A stretch of 64,000 nucleotides of DNA from Branchiostoma floridae (taxonomy: Eukaryota > Chordata > Leptocardii > Amphioxiformes > Branchiostomatidae), in the NCBI RefSeq assembly GCF_000003815.2, contig NC_049996.1, positions 940,860 through 1,004,859 on the forward strand. The letters run 5' to 3'. A program made the translations under genes and the position numbers. The notes below the pieces were generated by a model. The model did not search any database. It saw only the letters and a list, made by a program, of their open reading frames with translations, and was not told the origin of the DNA. This document shows positions 46,583 through 59,083 of this stretch, piece by piece (the first letter of the stretch is position 1; each line of letters opens with the position of its first letter).

Positions 46583-48600
46583 ACGATCGGGAAGGTTTTC
46601 AACGAATGTTTACAGCATATTGCGTTCTAACAGTAATTCTTTAAAGCCCGAATGTTTCTGCACTATGTTTATTTAAGCTATGGAAGGAATCAGTTTTTAT
46701 GAATTGCAAACAACGCAACGTAGTGAGTTACAATCTTTGCGACCGTTTCCTTTAACGTAGAGATGTGCATGAAGTGGAGTCGTAAACGGATGTAACGCTG
46801 GTTCACCTTTATCCGAGGGCGACCTTTATTCGTTGTTTATAACAAAAAAATCTTATCTAGGGATATAAAGTCGACGGACATGTACAGTAGTTTGAAATCG
46901 GAGCATTTTGAAAATATTGCAAATTTTAAACCACATTCAGATGACTTGATACTCCAAAAGTGCTGTTTTTAAAGACAACGGATAAAGGTCAACCCGCAAA
47001 TAAAGGTGAACTAGCGTTATCAAAGTAGCTTAGATTAAAACACACTTACTGAGTTCCTGCAGCGCCAGAATTCGGCGATGCCACAACTCGGACCGCTGTT
47101 CTCTTAAAAATGAAAGGCTGTGGTCTAAACACGGTATCTACTTTTTCCGATCGTTTGGTACAACCAATCACTGTGTTTGATATGAATACACTCAGTACGT
47201 CGGAGAAATTCCACCCTTTAGGTATCCTATCAGCGTCTTCTTTACCAAAACTTCACCGGCACGAGGCTTTGTGGTATCTCTGCAGCTACAGATGCATAAT
47301 TTAGTGAGGAATACTACGAAGAACTAATTGAAGCATTATATAGAAAAGCCTATATCTTTCTGATTAAAATGTTTCGTGTTCACATAATTTGTGCTGAACA
47401 CTGGGAAAGTTGCTAGGCAGAAATGCTATATTTGGTAACTCTAGACTTTATACATTAACCGAAATACTACATGTAGTACTTTGGGGTACAACAACTGCTA
47501 AATCATATTTTCCGACATCGTTGAAAATACGTGTTAGTTTTTTAGACCAGACATTACAAGTTTTGTGATCAAAATATTTTTCTGTTCTTGTTTTATTTTA
47601 AGATATGATGGCTATAACAACAAGATGTCTTAAAAGTGTCTAAATCATGGGAACACCCGTGTACCCATGTTATTCTTCCGATCCACATTTGCTTGAGCAT
47701 GCGGTTACCGATGGTTACAACGTGCGACCAGGCTTTAATTTCCTTTTGTCTTTTGCAATTTGAGCCAATTTTTTGGGCCCCTTAGCGTTTTTTTTCAAAC
47801 TGCAGGGGCCGATTTTAAAATGGAATAATTCGAGAAAGGGTGGACGTATTGTCTTTATTGTTGGTGTGTTGATAGTTTGAGTGATTATTTATATGAGCAA
47901 GTTACAATCCGTAGTTAATTTACATAATCAAGGAATGAAGTTGAGAAATCAAGAAGGTAATGTTTTTGGTAGCGTTCGTGGGATTGTGGGGAACACACCT
48001 TCATGCAGTCGTTTGCTATCGGCGTAGGTACTCTTCAGTAATGCATGAATAAGACCATAAAGTTTTGAATAAAGGCATGATTTTTGGCAAAGGGATGTGT
48101 TCGTGGAACTCTAGTTTTGAACATCGCATGACAGTCGATATCCGACGCAAACTGGCCTATTACGGCCCAAACTCATGTTAGTTACCATTGAAAATCGATG
48201 ACACCTCAAGCTTAAAAATGACGCGGTCATCATGGGCAGGGATCTGGTCCTGTGAGGTCCAGTTTTTGACGGTCGCAGTCGCGTTGGCCAGGTGGTCGTA
48301 TATATAAAATAATTCGTGTCTTTGAATTCCCCTATTTCACCGTCTTCATAAGACTGAAGACGGTTAAGTCTGAAGTATGTGAGGAAAACAACTTAGCAGG
48401 TACATGGATCAAAAGCGAAACCTATTAATCGGTTGCAGTACTGCAGCATCATTCACATTGTTTGTTTGTTTTTCATTCTTAATTCAGATACCAAACAAAC
48501 ACATACATACAGGTAAACATGTACAATACAATAATCATGCGGCATTTAAAAGAGAATACAGAGGTTCCCATTTTCTGTTGTGTACATACAATTTGTTTTT
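46583..48600. other. Intergenic DNA with repeats
   Basis: It contains a foldback element at 46791-47023, the dispersed repeat 47990-48125 (partner at 23745) and half of a MITE at 48404-48460 (family 7641). No exon recognised. Confidence 0.5.
46791..47023. mobile_element. Foldback MITE (GGTTCACCTTTATCCG ends)
   Basis: AACGCTGGTTCACCTTTATC with GGGCGACCTTTATTCGTTG at the left is inverted at the right (CAACGGATAAAGGTC, then AAATAAAGGTGAACTAGCGTT). No frame. This type of end is familiar from marine invertebrate genomes. Confidence 0.7.
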
Positions 48601-48608
48601 ACGAGTGG

Positions 48609-49500
48609 CTATAGTTTTTCCATTGTGTAAAAGTACTTAATGAAGGTGTTAAACTTATTGATAGACAGTATTGATTTCTCACGATTTCTATAGATGAAAA
48701 TTTTTCCCAACAATATAACAACATTAGACGTTAACGTGATAGGACTTTCACGCTCTAAATCCCCCAGTATTACATTCAATGCGTTATCAATATTCAAATA
48801 ATGTCCTGTTACACTATTATACAAAGTATGAACATATTTCCAGAATAATGTTACAATATGACAATTCCAAAATTAGTGTTTAATGGTTTCTGCATCTTCA
48901 CCACAGAAAGAGCATTTCGAATTATATTTAATATTCAAATGTGCAACATTCGGTTTGTAGCGAGGAACTTGTGTAATACTTTGATTTGGAATATCCTACT
49001 TGTCGAGTCGATTGTAGTTCTGTATGCCATTTGAAATATTTGTTTCAATGGAAGGGCGATGTTGAACTCGTCTTCCCAGTAGGAGAATTTTTGTTCTGGA
49101 TTCATCCTTAAGATTTTTTTCCAAAACATGATCATAAATTTTCTTGTTGATTTTTACCACTTTCAGCCTATCATAATGTTTTAGAATTGGTTTACACACT
49201 TGTAGGTGATTGAAATCTTTTTTGTTTTACTTGAACACGATGTACACAATGTAAAAACAACTTGAAACCAATTGTATGTTCAGAGCACAGATATTTCTTA
49301 ACTAAATCATTATATAATATGTTTTTTCCACTTATATCAAGCAAATCCTCTACAAATAAGATGTCCCAGTCAACAAAGTTTGCCCGTAGAAAAGGTTTTC
49401 CTTCAACTTTAAAGTCTAAATTTAAACATAGCATTTGTTGCTGTTGAGACTTGGGATCAGCAGATTAAATTGGAATGACAACCATGCCAACAGCGCAACT
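48609..49500 (-). mobile_element. Decayed L1/Tx1-like LINE, C-terminal part
   Basis: Three minus-strand frames read in order as the end of a non-LTR retrotransposon protein: FRANFVDWDILFVEDLLD-like sequence near 49380, then LPLKQIFQMAYRTTIDS and FQIKVLHKFLATNRMLHI near 49000, then CSFCGEDAETIKH, a stop, and FWNC. The last is the Cys/His knuckle typical of L1/Tx1-type elements. Frameshifts and stops show it is dead. Confidence 0.7.
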
Positions 49501-50245
49501 TTGAAAAATACACTCAAGTTGAGATTTTTTTCTTGTACAGTCTTAGTGATAGTTGTTTCATCAGAACCTAATTACATACATAGAGTAGACCTTTTACAAA
49601 AATTACATGTGTATTAGACAGTAGTTTGGAACGAAACCGATTTCTATTACAGTATACTTTGTAGACTCAAAGGGCTTTCAAACTAGCATTGAATGCATCA
49701 TTCAATTAAATGAGTTTCGTTCCCTACATGACATGGTTTGGAGTTCATTTCTAANNNNNNNNNNNNNNNNNNNNNNNNNNNNNNNNNNNNNNNNNNNNNN
49801 NNNNNNNNNNNNNNNNNNNNNNNNNNNNNNNNNNNNNNNNNNNNNNNNNNNNNNNNNNNNNNNNNNNNNNNNNNNNNNNNNNNNNNNNNNNNNNNNNNNN
49901 NNNNNNNNNNNNNNNNNNNNNNNNNNNNNNNNNNNNNNNNNNNNNNNNNNNNNNNNNNNNNNNNNNNNNNNNNNNNNNNNNNNNNNNNNNNNNNNNNNNN
50001 NNNNNNNNNNNNNNNNNNNNNNNNNNNNNNNNNNNNNNNNNNNNNNNNNNNNNNNNNNNNNNNNNNNNNNNNNNNNNNNNNNNNNNNNNNNNNNNNNNNN
50101 NNNNNNNNNNNNNNNNNNNNNNNNNNNNNNNNNNNNNNNNNNNNNNNNNNNNNNNNNNNNNNNNNNNNNNNNNNNNNNNNNNNNNNNNNNNNNNNNNNNN
50201 NNNNNNNNNNNNNNNNNNNNNNNNNNNNNNNNNNNNNNNNNNNNN

Positions 50246-50760
50246 TTGTTCAGTTTTCTCTTGGCTGACAGTAGGGAGACAATTTAGCACGTGAGTCGCC
50301 AAATCGCATGAGACCAATGTCTGTTGTGAACATTGCGGTGAACTAAAAAGGTATTTATGGTCTATTCTACGGCCACTTCGTTTAGTAGAAGATGCACACG
50401 GTATCTCTATGCTTCTCTCCAAGCAGAACTTAGGCTCCGACGGTTTTTACTGCCTTTTTGGTCGTTTTTATCAGGCTTTCTATTTTGTCATGTTTCTTGA
50501 AGTCAGCCAATGCAAGATACAATACAAAATAGGAAACCCAATAAAAACGACTAAAAAAAAACAGCCGGAGCCTAACCTCTGCTTGGAGAGTATCTCTATG
50601 GGAGCTATTCCTACTGAACGTGCATTTGCATATCTCCCCAAACTCAAAGATATGAATCGTACCCCGATTCTTTTGAACACCTGTAATGCCTCTGTGGATT
50701 ATATGGACACGTAGCTCGCATGGCATACCTAGATAGATTTTGCGCCGTCTGGTTTTAGTT
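50246..50760. other. Short stretch between the large gap and tandem duplications
   Basis: Only the MITE at 50412-50590 is recognised. Confidence 0.4.
50412..50590. mobile_element. MULE-like MITE with 10-bp target duplication
   Basis: TATCTCTATG occurs on both sides (50402-50411 and 50591-50600). The inverted ends are CTCTCCAAGCAGAACTTAGG and CCTAACCTCTGCTTGGAGAG, and the inversion extends through GGCTCCGACGGTTTTT. A 9-10 bp duplication suits Mutator-type elements. 179 bp, no frame. The ends are the same as those of the palindrome at 13607. Confidence 0.8.
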
Positions 50761-50774
50761 GAATGCGATTAGCT

Positions 50775-51170
50775 TGTAAATGAGTTCAGGAGGGGGATGA
50801 AGCGACTAGTAAGTGGGTTCGACTGTATAGTTCGTGAGCTCGTCGCTATGTTTACGGTGCTGAGAGTGTTGCCCGCCCGCCCAGTTGATAAGCGCAGACC
50901 GCCGGGAATTTTGACTGGATCGCTTCCAAATACATCGCTCACGGCGAAAACTAGAACGGCTGGCTGAAAAGACAAGGTGTCAGTGACTATGCTGAGCCTG
51001 TAAGAGAAGAGGGAGCAGCTATTATTTTTATGAGTAGGGAAGGGGGATGTAGCGACTAATCATCGGATTCGATTGTATAGTTCGTGAGCTCGCCGCTATG
51101 TTTACGGTACTGAGAGTGTGCCCGCCCGCCTAGTTAATAAGCGCAGACCGCCGGGAATTTTACTTTCTTT
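50775..51170. repeat. Direct duplication of about 140 bp
   Basis: 50775-50920 and 51030-51165 share GTATAGTTCGTGAGCTCG, TATGTTTACGGT, CTGAGAGTGT, GCCCGCCCGCC and AAGCGCAGACCGCCGGGAA with few changes. The period is about 255 bp. Non-coding as far as seen. Confidence 0.75.
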
Positions 51171-51354
51171 TGCCTATTTTGGCAACCGTCTGTTCAGGAG
51201 CTGGACCGTGCGCTCCGGAGCTACGCAGTGAGCTGGAACGCACGGCCCGAAGCTGGAATAGAGCGCTCAGGAGCTGCGAGGGCGTAGATTGCATAAAGTA
51301 AAGCCTAGCTTACAAATAGCCGAATCTAGCTCCCTTCTCCTCCCGACTATGGTT

Positions 51355-51510
51355 AGGAGTGATTCGGGAGTCGGCTGGCGTTCGGCTCAGTCGGCTGGCG
51401 TTCGGCTCAGTCGGCTGGCGTTCGGCTCAGTCAGCTGGCGTTCAGCTCGGTTGGCTGGCGTTCGGCTCAGTCGGCTGGCGTTCAGCTCGGTTGGCTGGTG
51501 TTCGGCTGCG
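51355..51510. repeat. 20-bp tandem repeat (GTTCGGCTCAGTCGGCTGGC)
   Basis: About seven successive copies with minor variation. Looser copies of GGCTGGTGTTCGG continue to about 51620. The open frame through it is a by-product of the repeat. Confidence 0.85.
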
Positions 51511-51619
51511 CCATCCGAATGTTTGAAATGTTTAAACATTCGGCTCTGAACGGCAGGTCTGGAACGCCGGGTTGGCTGGTGGTTGGCTGGTGTTCGGCAA
51601 GGTCGGCTAGTATTCGGCT

Positions 51620-52276
51620 GGTGTTCGGGCGTTAGTCAGCGGTCAAACAGACATCTTAACCACGCCATACACTACTGACTTACTCCGAGCTTGTTTCCAA
51701 CCTACCAACGATTCACCCCAAGACCGTAGAAAAATCTCTGATATCTCATTCCCAAGCAAAATTATTATTACAAGGACGAAGGCGAATCACCCCCGAACTT
51801 CACACTACCGACACCCAGCCAAAAGCAAAAAAGAACCATAAATGCCGCAATGGAGCTATCTGTGATCCAAATTTGATGTCCTCGTAATGTATACAAAATT
51901 GAAAGAAAGGATGATTTTGGTTAAAAACGAAAATAACCACTTTTTTTTCTAAATCGCCGATTATGTCCAGTTCAAGTCGTAAGAGGATTAGCGATCGGTT
52001 GGTAATCAGTCAGGAATGATTCGTCAGTCTGAGACTAGAGTTCGGGATGGTTGGGAATAGGTTAGATAGCATTTAGGACACAGTCGGGAGTAAGTCACTT
52101 ACCTGTCGGGAGATTGTTAGGACATGTTTGGACATGTTCGGCGCTAAAATAGGCGTGGCCTTAACTGGTCAGACTGCTACCGAACTACTGCCGACCTGAG
52201 TCGGCTAAGGGTCTGCTGGTGTTCCGCTATGTCGTGGTAAGCTAGGCTTAAGATGAACTCTTGGTCTCTATTGACG
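51620..52276. other. Intergenic DNA, nothing recognised
   Basis: No exon, no repeat boundary found. Confidence 0.4.
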
Positions 52277-52280
52277 TTAA

Positions 52281-53227
52281 CCCTCATCCGACCGTATGGG
52301 GTCATTTTTGACCCCATGCGTATATTTTTATCTGCTATATGAACATTTTTCATGGGAGAAAAAAATCTATCCATGAATTTGTTTGTATACATGTCTTACA
52401 ACATCTACCAATTTTTCACCGAGTTTTGTCCATTATTGTATAAGCTATACTTGAAAGTGTGTGTCTGGTTTGGTGGGGTCAAAAATTACCCCAGCCAATT
52501 ATGAATCATTAATTACGTAAATATCAAGAAATTTCAATAAAATAACAGACATTTCTCATCATTGCTATTATAGCAACAAGTTATAGTTGCTTAGATGAGC
52601 AAAACATGGAATATTATGAAATAAATATAGTATTTTAGTGTAAAACACAGTTTTTCGACATTCTGCATAAATTATGGTAATAAGCACTAATAACATATGT
52701 TTATGAAAATAAAAGTGTTTCTATTTAATTAGGAAACATGATAGGGACAGAATGTGAAGAAGGAACCTACATGAAAGATTTTTTTGCAGAGAAAATAGAC
52801 AAGAGTAACTGTCTGTATGTAATTAGGTGGTAGACTATGGTGCATAATTAAGCAATAAATTCGTTACTTTTCACAAACATTCTATCTTTTCTTTTCAAAT
52901 AACATGCTTTTGCTATCAGTATTATTGTAGCATCAACATTATTGTTAAGAATTTGATAAGACTCAAATACTGTTAAGGTATGTGGAGTATTGTAGATTTT
53001 TAGAGCAAAATGTGGGTTCTTCTGATTTTCTGCATAAGTTATGATAATGAGTAATAATTACTGACACCAAAACTTGTCAAAATATTTTCCATAGATTGGT
53101 GAAACAGTAGATGTATAGAAATGACAAAATAAGCCAGCAGAAATATGTCTATAAGCAAAACAAAATGGGGTCAAAAATGACCCCATACGGTCAGATTCGT
53201 CGTAAAAATGTATCGGTCGGATGAGGG
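52281..53227. mobile_element. TTAA element, second family, clean copy
   Basis: TTAA at 52277-52280 and 53228-53231; ends CCCTCATCCGACCG and CGGTCGGATGAGGG. GGGGTCATTTTTGACCCC and GGGGTCAAAAATGACCCC lie near the ends. 947 bp, AT-rich centre, no transposase. Almost the same length as the element at 18415. Confidence 0.8.
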
Positions 53228-53424
53228 TTAAAATGTGACGCTGTCTACGTACTTTGATAGTTGACTTAGCAACAGCTGTTAAAATAAACCTTATCGTGAG
53301 TGCTATAAATGGTTTCGGCAAATATATGGACCCCCACGCTTTGTTATTTTTATATTTTTTCTATTTGCCGATAACATCTTTTTAATGTGGTTTATCTAAT
53401 GCAAAAATGCCCAATGTTATGCTT

Positions 53425-54100
53425 TATTTTTATATTTCAGCCATACCATAGGTATGATGAAATATATTGTATTCGTAATGTTTTTTTCTTTCTATTGTCA
53501 AATTTTCAAAACACGTTTAACTTACCTCCTTCGTTCCTGGACTGAATGACCGGAAATTTGGCACAAGGGTAGAATGGGCTAATCCTCTTAGACGTTTTTT
53601 TTTCATATCTGCCTTTAAAATTATTTTATTAAGGTCTTTGGCAATTTTTATGTATATTTTGGCTCTCTGTACCCTGGTATTACAGCCGAATGGCCTAAAA
53701 TTTGGTACAGAGATGCTTTGATCATATACCCACATAGATTCGGTAACAGTTTTGGCATATGGTACAAAAAATGTTTAATTTTGTGATTTTTTGTGATTTT
53801 TTTAAAACAAAAAGGGACATTTTTTGCTCCTGTACCCTCGTTTTACAACCAAATGACCTAAACTTTCGTATAGGAGTGCCCTCCAAATGTGCGCACATGG
53901 ATTCAACAACAATTTGGGCATACAGTACAACAAAACGCTTAATTTTGTGATTTTTTGGCCATTTTTTGACAAAAATAGGACATTCGTTTCGCAACCAAAT
54001 GACCTTCAATTTGGGAAAGGGGTGCTTTAGATGTTTTTTTCAAAGGACCCATGTATATTTTTGGCATAAACCACTTCCAAATGATATATTTTTGGATTTT
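53425..54100. repeat. Repeat of about 165-bp units, plus copy
   Basis: Successive units each contain a form of CAACCAAATGACCTAAA, then TTTGGCATA.GGTACA. The whole block occurs inverted at 60890-61515. The end near 53445 carries CCATACCATAGGTATG, a small palindrome. Non-coding. Confidence 0.7.
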
Positions 54101-54184
54101 GTTGGTCATGTCTATAAAAACTTATTTGGCAACCATTCGTGTAGGCTGATTCAATATTCTGAGTAGGTTACGGCAGCCAATCAG

Positions 54185-54740
54185 TGAGCCTGTTGTTGGA
54201 AGAGTCCATGTCTGCACGGAGTGTTTTTTTTTTTAAATTCATCTTTGGACTAGTGATTATGTTAAGTCTTTCAGTGGGAGTATTTTTGAACTGGTCTATT
54301 TTGCAAGTTTACATGGGATATGCTGGAATAGTCCATTCTTGCACGGAGGGGGGCATTTATACAAAAAAGAATAATTTTTTGGCTTCCCTGATTGTGTCAA
54401 AGTCCTAGTTTAGCGGATGTATTTTTGCTCTGGTCCACTGCGTCCACTTCCTATGATACCCGTATCATAGGAAGAGTCCATTCATTGACGGATGGGGATT
54501 TTTTCAAATTCAGTTTTGGATGGGTGATGATTCAAAATTCCATTTTTAGCAGAAGTGTTTTTAGACTGGTCTATTTTACATTTTCATGCACGGGGGACCT
54601 CTTTTGCTTAGTTTAATTTTGGACTGGGTTTCTTATTCAAAGGCCATGTTTTCAGCGGGAGTATTTCTGGACCGGTCTATTGTGCAAATTCCACTGGGAT
54701 GCTCTGAAAGAGTCCATCCTTGCACAGGGTAATTTTTTAA
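54185..54740. repeat. Degenerate satellite with GGAAGAGTCCAT units
   Basis: GGAAGAGTCCATGTCTGCACGG-like motifs lie at about 54197, 54334, 54471 and 54708, each with a preceding GTATTTTTGAACTGGTCTATTTT-type stretch. The frames through it are not conserved between units. Confidence 0.55.
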
Positions 54741-55069
54741 GATTCCTTTTTGGGCTACACTATGCTTAGTAAACTAAGGTGATTTTTAAGCAGACGTGTT
54801 CCGTTTTCATACATGGTGTTTTTGGAAATGTCTATTGTTGAATGGGGAGGGAGATGGCTAAAATATGCTGTATTTGCATGCTCTCAAGCAAATGTCGGCC
54901 TTTCTAGTTTACTTAAAGATTTTATTTGGTCCTCTTAATTTTTAGAATTGGAGAAATTGAAAGATCGGATCTCAATTGGTCTTGTAGTTAGAAGAATATC
55001 CTCTCACTCCATATGCAGTTATTTTGCTTCAGGATAATTCCAGTGGTAGAGATGATCGCTAGACTAAGG

Positions 55070-55254
55070 TGTCTTAAGATACATCTTTTTCAACATATAA
55101 CGCTGAAATCCCATGAAAACGGAATGGAAACGTTCGAATTAATGGAAGAAAACACCAAGTAGTGAGGAAATCCGAATGAAAATAGAATGGCTATACTTTT
55201 ACCCTACCCCCCCCCCCCCCAGCCAACAGACACACACAAGCCTGGATAGGGTTA
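55070..55254. mobile_element. Fragment of the TTAA element family
   Basis: AACATATAACGCTGAAATCCCATG and AACACCAAGTAGTGA match the inner part of the copy at 26800; CCTGGATAGGG followed by TTAA (55252-55255) is the terminal part. The piece between is deleted. Confidence 0.6.
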
Positions 55255-55317
55255 ACTATAGTATAGGTTACATGTCAATTTTATTTACTGTTGTTCTCCG
55301 TATTTTGCGGCTACTAG

Positions 55318-55464
55318 AAATGACGGAACATATTCGACATCACCCGGAAGATGTTCAACATGGAGGGGATGACACTGGAAGTTACGCTGATGTCCGTGAT
55401 ATCCGGGGTTGTTTGAATGTAAACCCTATGTACGGACAAAGGGATAATCCACAGGCTTCGAACG
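55318..55464 (+). CDS. Candidate receptor-tail exon (NPMY motif)
   Basis: A 49-codon phase 1-1 reading between a weak acceptor (GCGGCTACTAG, pyrimidine-rich before it) and the donor AACG|GTAGGG. It encodes HHPEDVQHGGDDTGSYADVR and then CLNVNPMYGQRDNPQASN. A diverged copy of the same exon, with the same acceptor, lies at 56925, and amino-acid similarity is kept (HPxDxxQHGxDDTGSYAxVR), which supports real coding. NPMY resembles an NPxY endocytosis motif and SYADV a phosphotyrosine site, so a cytoplasmic tail is a reasonable guess. The parent gene is not identified. Confidence 0.5.
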
Positions 55465-55486
55465 GTAGGGTGATTTTCACTTTGAA

Positions 55487-56740
55487 GTGTTTGTTTGTTT
55501 GTTTATTTCGATCTCCATTAGACTTTGCAATCACAATATCTTTCTTCCTGAAGTCCATCTTAGATTACAAATCAATCAAATATCATAAGCCAACGTAAGT
55601 GCACAAGTATAACATAAGATGGACTGAAAGTACTTAACTAAATGTAAAATTGAACTTAACTTAAAATAATGAGGTGTTAAAGGTCATCAGTAACAAAAGC
55701 TTTAACAAAAATAAAAAATAAAACAGCACCCGTTGTATTTAAACAATAAATAACACAACCAAGTGATTGTAATTGACAAAAGAAAGTAATAGTATAAATA
55801 AAATGAATTAATGACAACGGTGGACTGATAGTTTTCGACAAACATGAGTCAACCAATACAGTTGATTAGGGGCTACATTAGAACTAGATTCAAATTTGAC
55901 TACCACCAGTCCTGTAGGGGTTTGTTTGTGTAAATCTTAGCCCGAATCCAATTCACAATGTCTGTTTTAAAAATGGAAGGTGAGGTTGCTTTTATTTATA
56001 GTGGGAATGTGTTATAGGTTATAGCTCTAGGTTCCTCAGCTACTTATATTGTGTCAAACATAAAAGTGTATCAGTGTCGAGTCTTTCTTTAACTGTTGGC
56101 CATTGTAGCTTACTATGCATATAATTCAGGGTTTTCATTATAGCGTGCATTTAGAACAAGTCTGGCTGACGTAGTTTGCAAAATCTGTAGCTTGTTCAAG
56201 GATGTATGTGGGCTAGCAGATAACAAGCAAGTACAATGATTCAGATGAGATAACACTAGTGCCTGCGCAAATGCCTTAAGAGGTCCATCAAAAACCAGAT
56301 CTCTCGACCTCTTAATCATTGCTAGTAGCAGTAGTATAGTGCAGCAGTCATCTTATTCAGCACTTTGTCTGCTTGCTGTGCCCATGTTAAGTAATGGTCT
56401 ATCATTAAACCAAGTATTGTTGCTTGAGTTACCTATCATTTTAAGTCTGTAAAATTTTTATTTATATGTCTGTCTATGTTGTTCTTTAATTTGTGGCGAC
56501 TTCACTCACAATCGACTTAGTTTTCTTCACATCTAATACTAGTTTATTTACTTGCACGCAGTACCAAATATGGTAAAGTTCGGCCTGAAGTGTGTTTTGG
56601 ATTGTTAAAACATCTGGGCCAGAAGCAGAAGGTGTAGAGTCATCAGCATACATCTCAATATTACAGTGTGTAATAGCAGTGGGTAGGTCATTCGTGTAAA
56701 TGCAAAAAAGTAACTTGTAAGTCATCAGTTCACTCTTGTT
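55487..56740 (-). mobile_element. LINE (CR1-like) reverse-transcriptase fragment with 3' tail
   Basis: Minus-strand frames read LLFCIYTNDLPTAI then MYADDSTPSASG (the YADD catalytic motif of reverse transcriptase; 56486-56725) and LNKLQILQTTSARLVLN (56113-56319), separated by a frameshift. The element ends CTAATGGAGATCGAAATAAA followed by (CAAA)n at 55487-55510, a usual CR1/L2-type 3' end. 5'-truncated and dead. It lies within the intron after the exon at 55318. Confidence 0.75.
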
Positions 56741-56924
56741 TGTGTTCTATGGTTTTCACGAGTGAAAACTACTTTGAAGTGTGATTCACTTTTCCGTGTT
56801 TTTAATTTGGTTTAGATTCATGTTCCTGTCCTTTTGCCACCTTTCACGGTGTGTTTGTATGATCTTTGAGAAGACAATGATCTTGGCTACTGTTGTTCCC
56901 CATGTATGTTTTTGCGGCAACTAG

Positions 56925-57030
56925 AAAATAACAAACCTATTGGGAAACTTCAAGATCACCCAAAAGATATTCCTCAACATGGAGCGGATGACACCGGAAG
57001 TTACGCCGTTGTCCGTAATATCCGGGGTCG
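56925..57030 (+). CDS. Candidate receptor-tail exon, second copy (incomplete)
   Basis: After the acceptor GCGGCAACTAG (phase 1) it reads NNKPIGKLQDHPKDIPQHGA then DDTGSYAVVRNIRGR, up to an N at 57031 where similarity to the first copy ends. Either a tandem duplicate exon or the tail of a neighbouring paralog. The donor is not seen because of the break. Confidence 0.4.
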
Positions 57031-57039
57031 NTGATGTAG

Positions 57040-58430
57040 CATGATGAAATATAATGTGTTCGTAATGTAACATCTATTATCATAATACCGGCCGTTTACG
57101 CCAATTTCTCTAGCCATACTGATTTGACAAATTGTCAACGCATCATTTTCTCCAGTTAAATGTTGCTGTTATAGCTTACCCTTGCCACTTCTTCTGTGTA
57201 ACTTTTCTGCCACTCTTGTCCTACTTAAAGCGTAATATCGTAATTGTAACACGCCGCGGACTTACACGGCGAACGGGCGCGTGGTTGGGAGGGGGTACAA
57301 AATACCGGCCGGAAGAAACACGGCACAAATAACTGTCGCTACATGTATGTACCTTTATGCATCCTCCATGTTTCTTCCTTTTCTGTTAGTAAATGAATAA
57401 AACATAAACCTGCATGAGCATACAAAATGTCATGAGAAAACGGACGTATACTGTCAAGAATTTTCATTTAACTTTTCTCCGTCACAACCGCTGTGACGTA
57501 ACACTTTACTGCTAGCGTAGATATAAAAATGGCGGGAAAATGGCTGCGTACGTTCAATTTTGCCCATTCAGTCGTAGATCCGGGCTATTATGCAACGGTT
57601 CTTCACGCTTAAACATGAGTTGTAGGTCACCAACAAAAATTCAAGATTGCTGTTGAATCATGTTCGTCTTGTGCAGTGAGCATGTGTAATTATGATCTAC
57701 AAATCTGGCAATGAATGTGACAGTGTGTTCATCCCACGACGAGCTGCCTACCCCGAAAAAGATACTGAAAACTTTTGGCCTTGTTGTCTTCGAATGCATT
57801 GTTATCGATGCTTTGTAAATAATGTATTGGACACCTAGATGTTTGAAGTGTGCATACCTCAGAAAAAACTATTGTTGCATGTGTAGATCTCTTTAAATTC
57901 CATTATTTTTTATCGGCCGGTATAAGTCTTACGGCCGGTATTATGCCAACGCATGTTATCTTCTTTCTCCTGTCAAATTTTCAAAGTGATGTGTCACCCT
58001 GTGCCCGGTTTAAAATTGTAGTTTGCGAGGATTTGAAGTTCAGACAGGGTCATTTGAGCGGTAGCGGACGGTACGCGTGCATTGAACGTTAGAATACAAG
58101 TCTTTGTCATTGAATTTACTAACACTCCGCATGGCAATTGAATATGAATCATTTCGGCAGATTTGACTTTGGTATGGTTAGTTGAGACAATCGAGAAAAT
58201 GTTATTTGGCGGAAAACGTGGGGAAATTGGCCAGTTTGCATTTAGTTTTCATACGTAAGTTTGACAGTGGCGAGAATAACTTACTGTTAAAATGTTGCAT
58301 TTTTGCGCAGGGTGACTTGGAACAGTCCAATGTTGCGTGGGAATGGGTATGGCTGAAATATGCTCAAGACCTAATATGTAGACGTATGCTGACGGACTCC
58401 AATTTGCAACACCTGACGGATGTTGACAAA
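57040..58430. other. Intergenic DNA, no gene recognised
   Basis: It begins with a fragment of the 53425 repeat (GATGAAATATAATGTGTTCG). A TATAAAAATGGCGGGAAAATGG near 57521 looks promoter-like, but the frame from that ATG is only 28 codons. Confidence 0.4.
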
Positions 58431-58439
58431 TGCTGAAGT

Positions 58440-58930
58440 ATCCCAAAATCAATCACGGATCCCAAAAAATGACGGATCCCACTTAAATCCGCAACGCATT
58501 CGTAGGTATCCGTAACTCGCGGTGGATACAAACAAGAAACCTGTATACTTACGTACTTCGCGATGGATGCTAACACTGCATCCGTATGGATACTTCCGAA
58601 ATCACGGACGCTATACGCATACGTAAAGCATTCGTTGGTATCCATAAGTCACTAGCGGATTCAAACAGTGCATTCGTATGGATACTTATTTTTAATGTAA
58701 ACAGGATTCTTGTTTATCAGCAAAAACTCTTCAGATGCAGACGTATACGAATTTGCAACATCCCGACGGATGCTAACGGATTCCTAAGATTACCAAAAAT
58801 CACGGATCCCATACACATCCTTAACGCATTTGTTGGTATTCGTCACTCGCTGTCAATGCAAACACGGAATTCGTATGCTTACGTACTTGGCGGATGCTAA
58901 CACAGCATCCGTAAGGATTCTTACTTTTTA
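58440..58930. repeat. Degenerate hairpin repeat (GGATGCTAAC / GCATCCG)
   Basis: Three or four diverged units of about 150 bp repeat AATCACGGATCCC, AACGCATTCGTTGGTATCCG and GGATGCTAACACTGCATCCGT. The last motif is itself self-complementary. Non-coding. Confidence 0.6.
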
Positions 58931-59083
58931 CGTATGCGTGGCTAGCACTCTTATTTTTGCGCAAAATATCATTTTTAGAGGGGTCATATCTTTCCCCCTT
59001 TTGCACCTCGAATACCACAGTTTGTACCGTCAATACATCGTACGGATGCGCAATTTGTTTTTTTTTGCATCCGTGCATAAAGA

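Noticed and set aside
49733-50422. Long frames across the large gap
   Set aside because: They consist almost wholly of N.
57521-57610. TATAAAA followed by ATGGCGGG as a promoter and start
   Set aside because: The frame stops after 28 codons and no donor or domain supports it.
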